Positions 19,734 to 28,274 of a stretch of 64,000 nt of DNA are shown one piece after another. How positions within the stretch are numbered: position 1 is the first letter of the stretch; each line of letters begins with the position of its first letter. The notes beneath the pieces are model-generated. The model was not told the origin of the DNA and searched no databases. It saw only the letters and a list, made by a program, of their open reading frames with translations. Source of the stretch: Aestuariibacter sp. (lineage in GTDB: Bacteria; Pseudomonadota; Gammaproteobacteria; Enterobacterales; Alteromonadaceae); the NCBI GenBank assembly GCA_017794925.1, contig CP051238.1, positions 681,702-745,701 of the forward strand, written 5' to 3'. The translations under genes and the position numbers were made by a program.

Positions 19734-20387
19734 CTACTTTAAGGCGAGAACGGATTGCACCATCTTATCCAGACCCACACTCACTTCAAGTATGTTCTGG
19801 CCAAGCATATACGCGGGAGTTGTTACCAACTTGGCTTCCTGATCAATCACAACGTCCTCTACCGAACAATCCTGATGCTTGGCGCCAAACGCTTCCATGC
19901 CCGCAGCGGTTCCCTCATCATTACCAATGGTAACGTTGGTGCTGTTGCCATAAACCTTAGCGGCTAATGCGGGAGCGATGCAGGCATAAGCCGCCGGCTT
20001 TCCGGCTTCAGCAAAACCTTTACATACTGTCAGTACTTCGTCATTAAATATACATTCGGGCCCGTCTACGGCAAAAGTACACAAATTCTTCGCAGCACCA
20101 AATCCCCCCGGTAATACCAATAAGTCAAAGTCATCGACATTGCACTCTGATACCGGCTTGATATTTCCACGCGCTATTCGAGCGGCTTCTACCAGCACAT
20201 TACGAGTCTCACCCTCAGCAACCTCGCCGGTGAGATGGTTAACTACGTGAAGCTGATTTACATCGGGAGCAAAACACTGATAGGTTGCGCCATGTTTTTC
20301 AAGGCTCAATAAAGTTAAGACGGCTTCGTGAATCTCTGCGCCATCGAATACCCCACTTCCACTTAATATCACTGCTGCCTTTTTCAT
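19734..20387 (-). CDS. elbB: isoprenoid biosynthesis glyoxalase ElbB
   Basis: 217 residues of the DJ-1/PfpI-type class I glutamine amidotransferase-like fold. It starts KKAAVILSGSGVFDGAEIHE, the ElbB signature, and has the LVLPGGFGAAKNLCTFA segment and a nucleophile-elbow cysteine in AAYACIAPALAA. Glyoxalase activity has been reported for the E. coli protein, but its cellular role is unclear. It is transcribed leftward, divergent from polA. Confidence 0.93.
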   Translation of the reverse strand: MKKAAVILSGSGVFDGAEIHEAVLTLLSLEKHGATYQCFAPDVNQLHVVNHLTGEVAEGETRNVLVEAARIARGNIKPVSECNVDDFDLLVLPGGFGAAKNLCTFAVDGPECIFNDEVLTVCKGFAEAGKPAAYACIAPALAAKVYGNSTNVTIGNDEGTAAGMEAFGAKHQDCSVEDVVIDQEAKLVTTPAYMLGQNILEVSVGLDKMVQSVLALK

Positions 20388-20545
20388 CTTCTCGTCTCCA
20401 GACCAGGCGTTGACTGCCTTATGCTATTTACTTTTATAGAACTCTATTAACCTATAAAAATTTTATCAACCAATACTAGGAATTCTGATTAAGTATGCTA
20501 GATTAGTCGGTGACCTGAACACTGAGCAATTCTTGTACAGGTCTG

Positions 20546-20707
20546 TTATCCACAATAATATATGGAAATAACAAAGCAGGGTAGCTTCAAGTCTCTTTTT
20601 TATTTTTCCTTATTTTTCAATAAAATCTGCCAATATCATGGCGGCATTCTGATCGCGCGTTGCGATCTAAGATCACATTAGATCACAAACTTATCCACAA
20701 CCTGATC
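20546..20707. promoter_or_regulatory. DnaA-box and GATC cluster upstream of polA
   Basis: Two perfect DnaA boxes TTATCCACA lie at 20546-20554 and 20691-20699. Five GATC sites (20651, 20664, 20671, 20681, 20704) are packed in 57 bases around the second box, several in AGATCA/AGATCT context like weak DnaA-ATP sites. An A/T-rich stretch (20587-20630) lies between the boxes. This 393-base gap (20388-20780) otherwise holds the divergent elbB/polA promoters. It suggests control of polA by DnaA and possibly SeqA/Dam. Confidence 0.65.
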
Positions 20708-20780
20708 CAGACTCGAGGTAGCGAATTAACCTGCGCTGTGGCATGCTTCCGTTCATTGCATAAATGAGAAGAAAATTGCT

Positions 20781-23558
20781 ATGTCATCGTCTGAAAAACC
20801 ACCATTTATCCTGGTAGATGGTTCCTCCTATCTGTTTCGCGCTTTTCACGGCCTACCTCCCCTTACCAACTCGAAAGGACAGGATACCGGGGCGATTTAC
20901 GGTGTGATCAATATGCTCAAAAGCCTGATCAAACAGTATCAGCCAACACATATTGGCGTAGTGTTTGACGCAAAAGGTAAAACCTTTCGTGACGATATCT
21001 ATCCGGAATACAAAGCTAATCGTCCGCCTATGCCAGAGGAACTAAGATCGCAGATTGCCCCCCTGCATGCGATCATCCGGGCAATGGGACTACCCATTAT
21101 TATTGAAGAAGGCGTTGAAGCAGACGACGTTATCGGAACATTGGCGCGTCAGGCCTCTGAACAAGGTATCGACACGCTGATCAGCACCGGCGACAAAGAC
21201 ATGGCACAGTTGGTCAACGAGCATGTCACGTTAATTAACACCATGACGAATCAACTTATGGATGTTGAGGGAGTTAAGGAGAAATTTGGTATTCCCCCTG
21301 AGCTGATCATCGACTTCCTCGCGTTAAAAGGCGATAAAGTCGATAATATTCCGGGCGTTCCGGGTGTGGGTGACAAAAGCGCGCAGGGTTTACTAAACGG
21401 CATTGGTGGCATCGACGCTATTTATGAGAACCTGGACAAAATCGCAGAACTCTCCTTCCGTGGTGCAAAAACACTGGGCAAGAAGATGGCAGAATACGAA
21501 GAACAGGCCCGTTTATCTTACCAACTTGCTACCATCGATATTAATCTGGATTTGCAGCACTCCCCTACTACACTGGCACCCACTCCAAGTGATAATGATG
21601 CTCTGGCAGACTTATTCAGTGAATACGAATTTAAGCGCTGGTACGCGGAGGTAACATCCGGTCAGGTAGCGACAGCGCTCGAATCAGCCGGTAGTGAGCC
21701 TGAAGAAGCGAGTACCGATTCAGAACCGCAAACCAGCGAATCAATAGAAACCCACTACACAACCGTACTGGACGAACCAGCCTTCGAAAAATGGTTAGCG
21801 CTTATTCAAGAAGCGCCGCTGGTGGCATTTGACACAGAGACAACCAGTCTCGACTACATGGAGGCTGAACTGGTAGGTGTATCTGTGTCGGCCGAACCTG
21901 GCGTAGCCGCGTATATTCCGGTAGCACACGACTATCCGGGTGCGCCGGACCAGCTGAACCGCGAATGGGTATTAGATAAATTAAAACCCTGGCTTGAAAG
22001 CGCAGATCACAAGAAGGTTGGACAGCATTTAAAGTACGACAAAAATGTACTGGCTAATTACGGTATTACACTTCAGGGAATCGCTTTCGATACCATGCTG
22101 GAGTCATACGTATTAAACAGTACCGCATCACGTCACGATATGGACTCCCTGGCACAAAATTATCTTGGCGTACGTACAGTGCATTTCGAAGAAATTGCAG
22201 GCAAGGGCGCAAAACAGTTAACGTTCAATCAAATTGACCTGGATAAAGCTGCGCATTATGCAGCAGAAGATGCAGATATCACGCTGCGTTTACATCAAGC
22301 CCTGTGGCCTAAACTGCAGAATGAAGAAAGCCTGACAGGTATTTTAAGTGATATTGAGGTACCACTTGCTTCCGTACTGGCAAGAATGGAGCAGCAAGGT
22401 GTCCTGATTGACTCACAACAGTTACTTCAACAGAGCCAGCAACTTGCCAGCCGAATTGTAGAGCTGGAAAAATCCGTACATGACATGGCTGGTGAAGTAT
22501 TTAACCTGGGTTCTACCAAACAGCTTCAGCAGATACTGTTCGAAAAGCTGGAACTGCCCGTTATTAAAAAGACCCCCAAAGGCGCCCCTTCTACTTCAGA
22601 GGAAGTACTACAGGAACTGGCGCTGGATTACCCGCTACCCAAATTAATTATGGAATACCGCGGCTTAACTAAGTTAAAAAGCACATATACCGACAAACTG
22701 CCGAAGATGATGAACCACCGCACAGGTCGGGTTCATACCTCTTACCATCAGGCCGTTGCCGCAACAGGCAGATTGTCTTCTACTGATCCGAATTTGCAAA
22801 ACATTCCGATCAGAACCGAGGAAGGACGACGGGTTCGAAAAGCCTTTATTGCACGAGATGGCTATCAGATTGTTGCCGCCGACTACTCTCAAATCGAATT
22901 GAGAATTATGGCGCACCTTTCTGGTGATAAAGGACTGCTGGAAGCCTTCGCTCATGGCAAGGATATTCACCGTGCAACAGCGGCTGAAGTATTTAACGTT
23001 TCTGAGGAAGAGGTTACCGACAACCAGCGTCGCAGCGCAAAAGCCATTAACTTTGGTTTAATTTACGGCATGTCTGCTTTTGGTCTGGCGAAACAGTTAA
23101 ATGTGAGCCGCCAGGAAGCCCAGGAGTATATGAACCTCTATTTTGCCCGCTACCCCGGCGTATTGTCTTATATGGACACTACCCGTGAGTTTGCAAAAGA
23201 GCACGGCTATGTAGAAACCGTTTTTGGCCGCCGCTTGTATTTGCCCGATATTAAGGCCAGTAATGGTGCTCGCCGTAAGGGCGCTGAACGCGCAGCAATC
23301 AACGCCCCCATGCAGGGCACCGCCGCAGATATTATCAAAATGGCCATGTTGCAGGTGGATGACTGGATTCAGAAGAGTCAGTCAGATGACGTGATCATGA
23401 TCATGCAGGTGCACGATGAACTGGTGTTTGAAATAAGACACGATCACATTGACGAAAACATAGAGAAAATATCTGCAATTATGGAACAGGCAGCAGCCCT
23501 TTCCGTGCCGCTGAAAGTAGAAGCTGGCAAAGGTGAGAATTGGGAAGAAGCCCACTAA
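20781..23558 (+). CDS. polA: DNA polymerase I
   Basis: 925 residues, full length. Three domains are intact: the N-terminal 5'-nuclease ([14 protein letters not shown] at 11 on, [27 protein letters not shown]), the 3'-5' proofreading exonuclease ([13 protein letters not shown] with both acidic residues, [10 protein letters not shown]) and the polymerase domain ([42 protein letters not shown]). It fills gaps and removes RNA primers during repair and lagging-strand maturation. Its promoter region carries DnaA boxes. The gene is followed by the Spot 42 gene, as in enterobacteria. Confidence 0.98.
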   Translation: MSSSEKPPFILVDGSSYLFRAFHGLPPLTNSKGQDTGAIYGVINMLKSLIKQYQPTHIGVVFDAKGKTFRDDIYPEYKANRPPMPEELRSQIAPLHAIIRAMGLPIIIEEGVEADDVIGTLARQASEQGIDTLISTGDKDMAQLVNEHVTLINTMTNQLMDVEGVKEKFGIPPELIIDFLALKGDKVDNIPGVPGVGDKSAQGLLNGIGGIDAIYENLDKIAELSFRGAKTLGKKMAEYEEQARLSYQLATIDINLDLQHSPTTLAPTPSDNDALADLFSEYEFKRWYAEVTSGQVATALESAGSEPEEASTDSEPQTSESIETHYTTVLDEPAFEKWLALIQEAPLVAFDTETTSLDYMEAELVGVSVSAEPGVAAYIPVAHDYPGAPDQLNREWVLDKLKPWLESADHKKVGQHLKYDKNVLANYGITLQGIAFDTMLESYVLNSTASRHDMDSLAQNYLGVRTVHFEEIAGKGAKQLTFNQIDLDKAAHYAAEDADITLRLHQALWPKLQNEESLTGILSDIEVPLASVLARMEQQGVLIDSQQLLQQSQQLASRIVELEKSVHDMAGEVFNLGSTKQLQQILFEKLELPVIKKTPKGAPSTSEEVLQELALDYPLPKLIMEYRGLTKLKSTYTDKLPKMMNHRTGRVHTSYHQAVAATGRLSSTDPNLQNIPIRTEEGRRVRKAFIARDGYQIVAADYSQIELRIMAHLSGDKGLLEAFAHGKDIHRATAAEVFNVSEEEVTDNQRRSAKAINFGLIYGMSAFGLAKQLNVSRQEAQEYMNLYFARYPGVLSYMDTTREFAKEHGYVETVFGRRLYLPDIKASNGARRKGAERAAINAPMQGTAADIIKMAMLQVDDWIQKSQSDDVIMIMQVHDELVFEIRHDHIDENIEKISAIMEQAAALSVPLKVEAGKGENWEEAH

Positions 23559-23648
23559 AACCGGTAAATATATTACGAAAAAGCGCTTTCCATTTGTTAA
23601 AATTTGTTTAAATCTCGCCTTATTTGGTAATTTTATTACACATTTGAC

Positions 23649-23676
23649 TTGATTTTTTCGTGGCCTTAGGTACTCT
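23649..23676 (+). promoter_or_regulatory. Spot 42 promoter
   Basis: -35 TTGATT (23649-23654), 16-bp spacer, -10 TACTCT (23671-23676), then 7 bases to the G at 23684 that starts the Spot 42 sequence. The same layout recurs at 23983-24010. Confidence 0.6.
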
Positions 23677-23683
23677 TAGCCAT

Positions 23684-23757
23684 GTAGGGTACAGAGGTGA
23701 GAAATCGTTTTTCAAACCTTTGATTTAAGCTCCGGCTATTGCTGGAGCTTTTTTTTG
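23684..23757 (+). ncRNA. spf: Spot 42-like small RNA (shortened)
   Basis: The 5' sequence GTAGGGTACAGAGGTGAGA is nearly identical to the first bases of E. coli Spot 42, and TTTTTCAAACCTTTGATTT corresponds to its second conserved block, which pairs AGAGGT with ACCTTT. A terminator hairpin (AGCTCC ... GGAGCT, 23728-23749) and a T8 run end it. The position downstream of polA and upstream of engB is that of spf. At about 73 nt it is shorter than the 109-nt E. coli RNA and lacks most of the central part. Spot 42 is an Hfq-dependent regulator of carbon metabolism. Confidence 0.85.
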
Positions 23758-23820
23758 GCTGAAATTTAGTGAAGCGTTTAGATTAGTAGTACAGCATGTC
23801 CGTGAGGATTTCAGCTATCA

Positions 23821-23843
23821 ATTTAGTGCGGGAGCACCTAAAT
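23821..23843 (+). other. bulged hairpin with GGGA loop
   Basis: ATTTAGTGC (23821-23829), loop GGGA, then GCA C CTAAAT (23834-23843) pairs with one bulged C. It lies between the Spot 42 terminator and the next candidate sRNA promoter, within 23758-23982, where I see no gene. A wider pairing GCTGAAAT (23758) with ATTTCAGC (about 23810) is also possible. The GGA loop resembles CsrA-binding hairpins, but one hairpin is weak evidence. Confidence 0.35.
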
Positions 23844-23982
23844 CGGGAACCAATTTAAGGTAATTAAACCGCTAGGTCTCACGTGGAAGTTCATTCCGAT
23901 TCAATTTTTTTCGAAAAAAATACTTCGTAACAGACTGTTTCAGAAGAACTTTTAAAAAAGTTTAAAAAAAGATACAAATAAT

Positions 23983-24010
23983 CTGAACTTTCAGGTGTTT
24001 TACGTACTCT
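23983..24010 (+). promoter_or_regulatory. promoter of second candidate sRNA
   Basis: -35-like CTGAAC (23983-23988), 16-bp spacer, -10 TACTCT (24005-24010), 7 bases, then G at 24018. The -10 hexamer, spacer length and distance to the first G are the same as for the Spot 42 promoter 334 bases upstream. Confidence 0.45.
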
Positions 24011-24017
24011 TAATATC

Positions 24018-24079
24018 GGTTTTTTTATGTGTTTTCTCTCAGTCCTTAACCCCATTCATTGAATGGGGTTTCTTTTTTT
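24018..24079 (+). ncRNA. candidate novel small RNA downstream of Spot 42
   Basis: A predicted ~62-nt transcript begins with a U-rich stretch (GGTTTTTTTATGTG) and ends in a perfect 10-bp terminator stem, AACCCCATTC / GAATGGGGTT (24048-24057 / 24061-24070), with a 3-base loop and T-rich tail. A U-rich body plus a rho-independent tail suits an Hfq-binding RNA. No known family is recognised. Alternatively the hairpin is only a back-up terminator for polA–spf read-through. It does not serve engB, which runs the other way and would lack a T-tract. Confidence 0.45.
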
Positions 24080-24128
24080 CAGCAACCTGAGAATAACAAT
24101 GATTGAGTTAATCACTTTACAGAAAGCG

Positions 24129-24764
24129 TTACTCGTCAAAGCCAGCTTCAGGTGTTTCTACCCGTCCCAACCATTTATCTAATATAGATTCCAGTTCAGG
24201 TAACCCTTGTCGGTTAAGAGCAGAAAACGTATGTACGGTTACATCGCCCATAAAAGCTAAAGATGCATCTCGGGCCATGAGTAATTGCGCTTTCCTCTTA
24301 CCGGACTTCAATTTGTCTGACTTAGTGAGAAGAGCGAGAACAGGTAATCCGGCATCGACCGCCCACTGAATTAAATCTTGATCGAGATCTTTAAATGGGT
24401 GGCGAATGTCCATTAATACCACAATGCCTTTCAGGCTCTTGCGCTTTTGCAGGTATTCGCCCAGTGACCGCTGCCACTTTTGTTTCATGGCTAATGGCAC
24501 TTTGGCGTAGCCATATCCCGGCAAGTCGACGAGCCGACGATTTTCTTCCAGTTCGAAAACGTTTATTAACTGGGTACGCCCCGGGGTTTTACTGGTTCGA
24601 GCCAGGTTTTTCTGGCGTGTAAGGGTGTTAAGTGCACTGGACTTGCCTGCATTCGAGCGACCGGCAAATGCGACTTCAATACCGGTATCATCCTTTAAAT
24701 GGGAAATATCCGGCGCGCTGGTAAAAAATGTTGCTTGGCTGTAATAACTCATTGCGTTACTCAA
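24129..24764 (-). CDS. engB: ribosome biogenesis GTPase EngB (YihA/YsxC)
   Basis: 211 residues. It is a small TRAFAC GTPase needed for large-subunit assembly. The P-loop is GRSNAGKSS (35-43), G2 is the Thr in TPGRTQ, G3 is DLPGYG and G4 is TKSDKL. A second ATG four codons in ([10 protein letters not shown]) could be the true start. It lies convergent to the Spot 42/sRNA region and divergent from cytochrome c4, the same neighbourhood as in E. coli and Pseudomonas. Confidence 0.96.
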   Translation of the reverse strand: MSNAMSYYSQATFFTSAPDISHLKDDTGIEVAFAGRSNAGKSSALNTLTRQKNLARTSKTPGRTQLINVFELEENRRLVDLPGYGYAKVPLAMKQKWQRSLGEYLQKRKSLKGIVVLMDIRHPFKDLDQDLIQWAVDAGLPVLALLTKSDKLKSGKRKAQLLMARDASLAFMGDVTVHTFSALNRQGLPELESILDKWLGRVETPEAGFDE

Positions 24765-24923
24765 AAGTCAGTTCATCTGCTACATTGGTCTTAGTTCATT
24801 AGTAAACCGATGTAATTCCATAGTTTTAGCATGGAATAGGTTTTTCTGACGCGTTAAATGTGTAAAATACGCATGATATCACGTATATCAAGATGACCGT
24901 CGGATCCTTGTAAGAGAATTATT

Positions 24924-25547
24924 ATGAAAAAACTGTGTTTGTTGGTTTGTTTAACCCTTGGGCTAACCGCTGCTGCTCAGGCAGAAGGTAACCCGGAAGC
25001 TGGTAAAGCCAAATCAGCTGTCTGTGCTGCCTGTCACGGACCTGATGGAAACAGCATGATCGAACTTAATCCTAAGATTGCCGGCCAGCACGAAAATTAT
25101 CTGGTTAAGCAGTTAACTGAATTTCGCCTGGCGTCAAGCACCGGTGGAGCAGAAGGCCGTAATAACGCGGTAATGAATGGAATGGCTGCCCCACTGAGTG
25201 ACCAGGATATTGCAGACCTGGCTGCTTACTTCTCAAGTCAGGAAGCAAAACCAGGTGCGACACCTGAAAACTTTGTTGCTCCAGGTGAAGCATTATATCG
25301 CGGTGGCGATGCCTCTCGCGGCGTTACTGCATGTATTGCCTGCCATGGTCCTCAGGGTAACGGTATGCAATTGGCAGGCTTTCCTGACATCAGTGGTCAA
25401 CATGCTTCCTACACTGCAGCTCAGTTAAAAGCGTTTCGTGCTGGTGAGCGTCATAACGACATGAACGGTATGATGCGTGACATTGCCTCTAAGCTAACTG
25501 ACGAAGACATCGAAATTCTGTCTAACTATGTTGCAGGCCTACACTAA
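24924..25547 (+). CDS. diheme cytochrome c4
   Basis: 207 residues. A signal peptide (MKKLCLLVCLTLGLTAAAQA) is followed by two homologous heme c domains. The heme-binding motifs are CAACH (34-38) and CIACH (137-141); methionine ligands lie in MNGMAAPL and MNGMMRDIA segments. It is a periplasmic electron carrier to terminal oxidases. Next to engB it is found in many gammaproteobacteria. The gene has an AGAG-type ribosome-binding site and probably its own promoter in the divergent gap. Confidence 0.95.
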   Translation: MKKLCLLVCLTLGLTAAAQAEGNPEAGKAKSAVCAACHGPDGNSMIELNPKIAGQHENYLVKQLTEFRLASSTGGAEGRNNAVMNGMAAPLSDQDIADLAAYFSSQEAKPGATPENFVAPGEALYRGGDASRGVTACIACHGPQGNGMQLAGFPDISGQHASYTAAQLKAFRAGERHNDMNGMMRDIASKLTDEDIEILSNYVAGLH

Positions 25548-25670
25548 GTCATTGATTAGCAGCGGTTGTTAATTTTTTGTAACACTCGCTGTTGTAATCT
25601 TGTACAAATGGTGTATCCTTATTGGCGTCGTGAAACCTGTTGTGAAACAGTCCGACTCTAATAACAAGAA

Positions 25671-25850
25671 TATTTTATACAGGACGACTTATAAAGCGTC
25701 AGGAAGACCCAGAACAAAAATTTGCTCTGTAAACAAGAACAATAAGGGGAGCACTGCAGGAAGCCAGCCGCACAGAGAAGTGCACTAACGGGAGAGGTGT
25801 CATCTGACACTCATTTATGAAGGCGATGGTGTGATACCATCGCCTTTTTT
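25671..25850 (+). ncRNA. csrC: candidate CsrB/CsrC-type CsrA-sequestering sRNA
   Basis: A 180-base stretch carries repeated GGA motifs (25682, 25702, 25748, 25759, 25791), several in AGGA or GGGA form as in CsrA-binding RNAs. It ends with an 11-bp terminator stem AAGGCGATGGT / ACCATCGCCTT (25820-25830 / 25836-25846) and a T-run. It lies between the engB side and yihI, the exact place of csrC in E. coli, whose terminator likewise ends in a GGCGA...TCGCC stem. The start site is not certain; TATTTT at 25671 could be the -10. Upstream (25580-25600) are TGTAA-type elements only partly like a UvrY/GacA box. The small reading frames here are not credible. Confidence 0.6.
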
Positions 25851-25864
25851 ATTGGTTGTCGAGA

Positions 25865-26503
25865 ATGAAGTTATCTTGTCCACTTTGTAAAAGTCATCAA
25901 ATCTACGGGTTTCACAAAGACAAGCGGCGCAACTATTATCGTTGTGAGCCTTGTGCTCTGGTGTTTGTTGACCCACTCAGCCTTCCCAAAGAATCGCAGG
26001 AACTGGCCGAATATCAGCTGCATGAAAATACACTGGAAGACGACGGCTATCTGGCGTATTTGCGCCGTTTGTTCGATTGCCTTTCCCCTCACTTATGTAC
26101 CGACATGACCATGCTGGATTATGGCTCAGGCCCCTGCCCGGCCCTCGCCCATGTGTTTAGTCAGGCTGGATTCAATATGGATTGTTATGATCCTTTTTTT
26201 GGTCCAAAGACTATTCTGAACGACCGATACGATGTCATCACTGCCACAGAATCTATAGAGCATTTTCATACCCCTCATAAGGAGTGGTCGCATTGGATGA
26301 CATTGCTCAAACCCGGCGGCTGGCTGGGGATAATGACAAAACGCGTACTGGATGTGCAACGCTTTGCCAACTGGCATTACAAGAATGATCCTACCCATGT
26401 TAGCTTTTTCTCGGTTGAGACATTCAGCTGGCTGGCCAAGACTCACAACCTAAATGTGATATTTCCCGCTAACGACATCGTATTGATGCAGAAGCCGGAG
26501 TGA
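25865..26503 (+). CDS. class I SAM-dependent methyltransferase with zinc ribbon
   Basis: 212 residues from the ATG at 25865. The first 35 residues hold a zinc-ribbon-like pair (CPLC and CEPC), followed by a SAM methyltransferase fold: motif I is MLDYGSGPCPALAHVF, the acidic post-strand residue is in MDCYDPFF, and motif IV-like is VITATESIEHFHTP. Target unknown. The start lies only about 15 bases after the sRNA terminator and has almost no ribosome-binding site, so it may depend on read-through or a leaderless-type start. It precedes yihI on the same strand. Confidence 0.82.
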   Translation: MKLSCPLCKSHQIYGFHKDKRRNYYRCEPCALVFVDPLSLPKESQELAEYQLHENTLEDDGYLAYLRRLFDCLSPHLCTDMTMLDYGSGPCPALAHVFSQAGFNMDCYDPFFGPKTILNDRYDVITATESIEHFHTPHKEWSHWMTLLKPGGWLGIMTKRVLDVQRFANWHYKNDPTHVSFFSVETFSWLAKTHNLNVIFPANDIVLMQKPE

Positions 26504-26534
26504 TATCAGGGTATAATGCGTACATTCACGCTTA

Positions 26535-27047
26535 ATGACGAATACAAAGTGTATGGCTAAACAAAGAAAATCGCGCAAAGTAGGTTTAATCGGGGTAAGA
26601 AAGGATCCAGATTACGTTCATGAAAAATCTTCCGGTCGCGTTAAAAAGCACAAAGGCAAGGCGCCAGGCAGTCGCCATAATGTAGAGACGACGAAGTCTC
26701 AAACCAGTAGCGGCGCAGTATCCAAAGACCCTCGCCACGGCAGTAAAAAACCGGTGCAGCTGGTTAAGAGTCCGGTTAAACCGGCGCAACGCAAATATGC
26801 AACACCCGCTGAAGAATTAGCTGCGTTGGAAGCAGATGGTCGCTTGTCGGCGTTGCTAGACAAACTGGACGAAGGCAAGACGCTGACCGCAGAACAGCAA
26901 CGCTATGTCGATGAGAAGATGGCTCGCCATCGCATCTTATGTGACCTCATGGGTATCCGTGATGACGAAGATGAAGACGACGATGATGATGATCTGGATG
27001 ACTTCGACAAACTCGATTCAATCAACATAGACGACTACACCAGGTAA
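26535..27047 (+). CDS. yihI: Der GTPase-activating protein YihI
   Basis: 170 residues. A basic N-terminal half (KQRKSRKVG ... KKHKGKAPGSRHN, SKDPRHGSKKPV) is followed by TPAEELAALEADGRLSALLD and a very acidic C terminus (EDEDDDDDD). This matches YihI, which stimulates the GTPase Der and so limits ribosome assembly. The start may instead be the ATG at 26553 (MAKQRKS). The genomic order engB–csrC–yihI is shared with E. coli, with cytochrome c4 and the methyltransferase inserted. Confidence 0.9.
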   Translation: MTNTKCMAKQRKSRKVGLIGVRKDPDYVHEKSSGRVKKHKGKAPGSRHNVETTKSQTSSGAVSKDPRHGSKKPVQLVKSPVKPAQRKYATPAEELAALEADGRLSALLDKLDEGKTLTAEQQRYVDEKMARHRILCDLMGIRDDEDEDDDDDDLDDFDKLDSINIDDYTR

Positions 27048-27053
27048 CACGTA

Positions 27054-27539
27054 ATGATGATGTGGTATGTGCTGGCCTCAATAGGTCTGTTAATTATTGC
27101 GGCACTGGGCGTTTACGCCGGCAAATTGTTATTCCAGTTACAAGCACAGACTAAGAAGCAACAGGCGGCGCGAGCGCAGCGTATGGAAACCATTTTCGAA
27201 AGTATCCATACCATTTCACGCGCTATGCAGCAGCAACAGTGTAATGTGTCTGAAGGCGCTATTCGTATCTGCCGGTTGTTTGCGGCCCTACCCGAGACAA
27301 CACCAGTAGACTACAAGGCGAAGTTCCCGGCGATGCACGCATTGTTTGTTGAAGTCAGTGGTTTTGCTATTCTGGACGACCGCAAAGCGCTTTCCAAAAA
27401 ACAGCGTTTTGCTGAAGACAAAGCGCGGGAAATTATTGAAGAGCAACACGAGTCTGTCGTGTTGCGTGAACTTCCCGCCATCATACAATATTGTGAAGAG
27501 CGTCAGCCCTCTCTGGCCAACTCGCAAATTTTGTTATAG
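27054..27539 (+). CDS. DUF2489 family membrane-anchored protein
   Basis: 161 residues with one N-terminal transmembrane segment (about 4-25, WYVLASIGLLIIAALGVYAG) and a soluble helical cytosolic or periplasmic part rich in Gln and Glu. It starts 6 bases after the yihI stop, so they are co-transcribed, as is common in Vibrio and Alteromonas relatives. No function is known. Its last 37 bases overlap the 3' end of the convergent tag gene. Confidence 0.85.
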   Translation: MMMWYVLASIGLLIIAALGVYAGKLLFQLQAQTKKQQAARAQRMETIFESIHTISRAMQQQQCNVSEGAIRICRLFAALPETTPVDYKAKFPAMHALFVEVSGFAILDDRKALSKKQRFAEDKAREIIEEQHESVVLRELPAIIQYCEERQPSLANSQILL

Positions 27540-28084
27540 CAATGACAGTCGATGGTGTGGTCGTTGACCATGCCGACGGCTTGCATAAAGGCATAACAAA
27601 TCGTTTCCCCCACAAACTTAAAGCCCGCCTTTTTTAGCGCTTTCGCCATGGCTTTTGATTCCGATGTGGACGTGGGCGCAGTGCGGTAGTCCTCCCATCG
27701 ATTCACGATGGTTTTATGATCGGTAAACTGCCAAATGAAATCACTAAATGACTGTGTTTCTGTAAGGGTCAGATAGGCCCTGGCATTCTGAATAATAGCC
27801 TTAATCTTAGCTCTGCTACGAATAATGCCTTTATTGGTCATTAACCTTTCCACATCGTCGTCAGTCATTGCTGCAACCTTCACAGGGTCAAACTGATGAA
27901 AAGCCTGTTCAAAGGCAGGCTGTTTTTTCAGTATGGTAATCCAGCTTAGTCCGGCTTGCTGACCATCCAAACACAACTTCGCAAACAGCTGCTGGTCGTT
28001 TAATTCAGGTCGCCCCCACACTTCATCGTGGTATTGTTGATAGATTGGATCATCCGATACCCAACCACAGCGTATAATTGTCAT
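27503..28084 (-). CDS. tag: DNA-3-methyladenine glycosylase I
   Basis: 193 residues from the ATG at 28084, which follows a strong GGGAGGG ribosome-binding site; a longer frame start at 28144 lacks one. Tag removes N3-methyladenine from DNA in base-excision repair. The zinc-binding residues are suggested by Cys6 and His19 (RCGWVSDD ... QYHDEVWG) and by the C-terminal HTIDCHCYNKI. LSWITILKKQPAFEQAF and the MTNKGIIRSRAKI segment are typical. It overlaps DUF2489 tail-to-tail by 37 bases. Confidence 0.95.
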   Translation of the reverse strand: MTIIRCGWVSDDPIYQQYHDEVWGRPELNDQQLFAKLCLDGQQAGLSWITILKKQPAFEQAFHQFDPVKVAAMTDDDVERLMTNKGIIRSRAKIKAIIQNARAYLTLTETQSFSDFIWQFTDHKTIVNRWEDYRTAPTSTSESKAMAKALKKAGFKFVGETICYAFMQAVGMVNDHTIDCHCYNKICELAREG

Positions 28085-28274
28085 AAAGCCCTCCCAGGCC
28101 ATATCAAACTGACTAAGATGTTTTGTGTAACGGCAGAATAACAAGCCAGTACTAAAAAAGCCCTAAAAATGGGCAATTCAGCCGATTAAATCCATCCTTA
28201 GGCCTACATTCACAGGCCTTCAGACTGTATACTAACCCACCTTTTAGTCATCAGTCAGTTATAGTCGTTAATGT

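Noticed and set aside
23876..23891. CTCACGTGGAAG as a third parS site
   Set aside because: Only about 11-12 of 16 positions fit and the outer arms are wrong; the two sites in recF fit far better.
25600..25788. 62-codon reading frame between cytochrome c4 and the methyltransferase
   Set aside because: It coincides with the GGA-rich CsrC-like RNA, has a basic low-complexity product and no ribosome-binding site.
28154..28174. GCCC...GGGC hairpin with a minus-strand T-run upstream of tag
   Set aside because: The stem is only 4 bp and no minus-strand gene lies upstream to be terminated; too weak to call.
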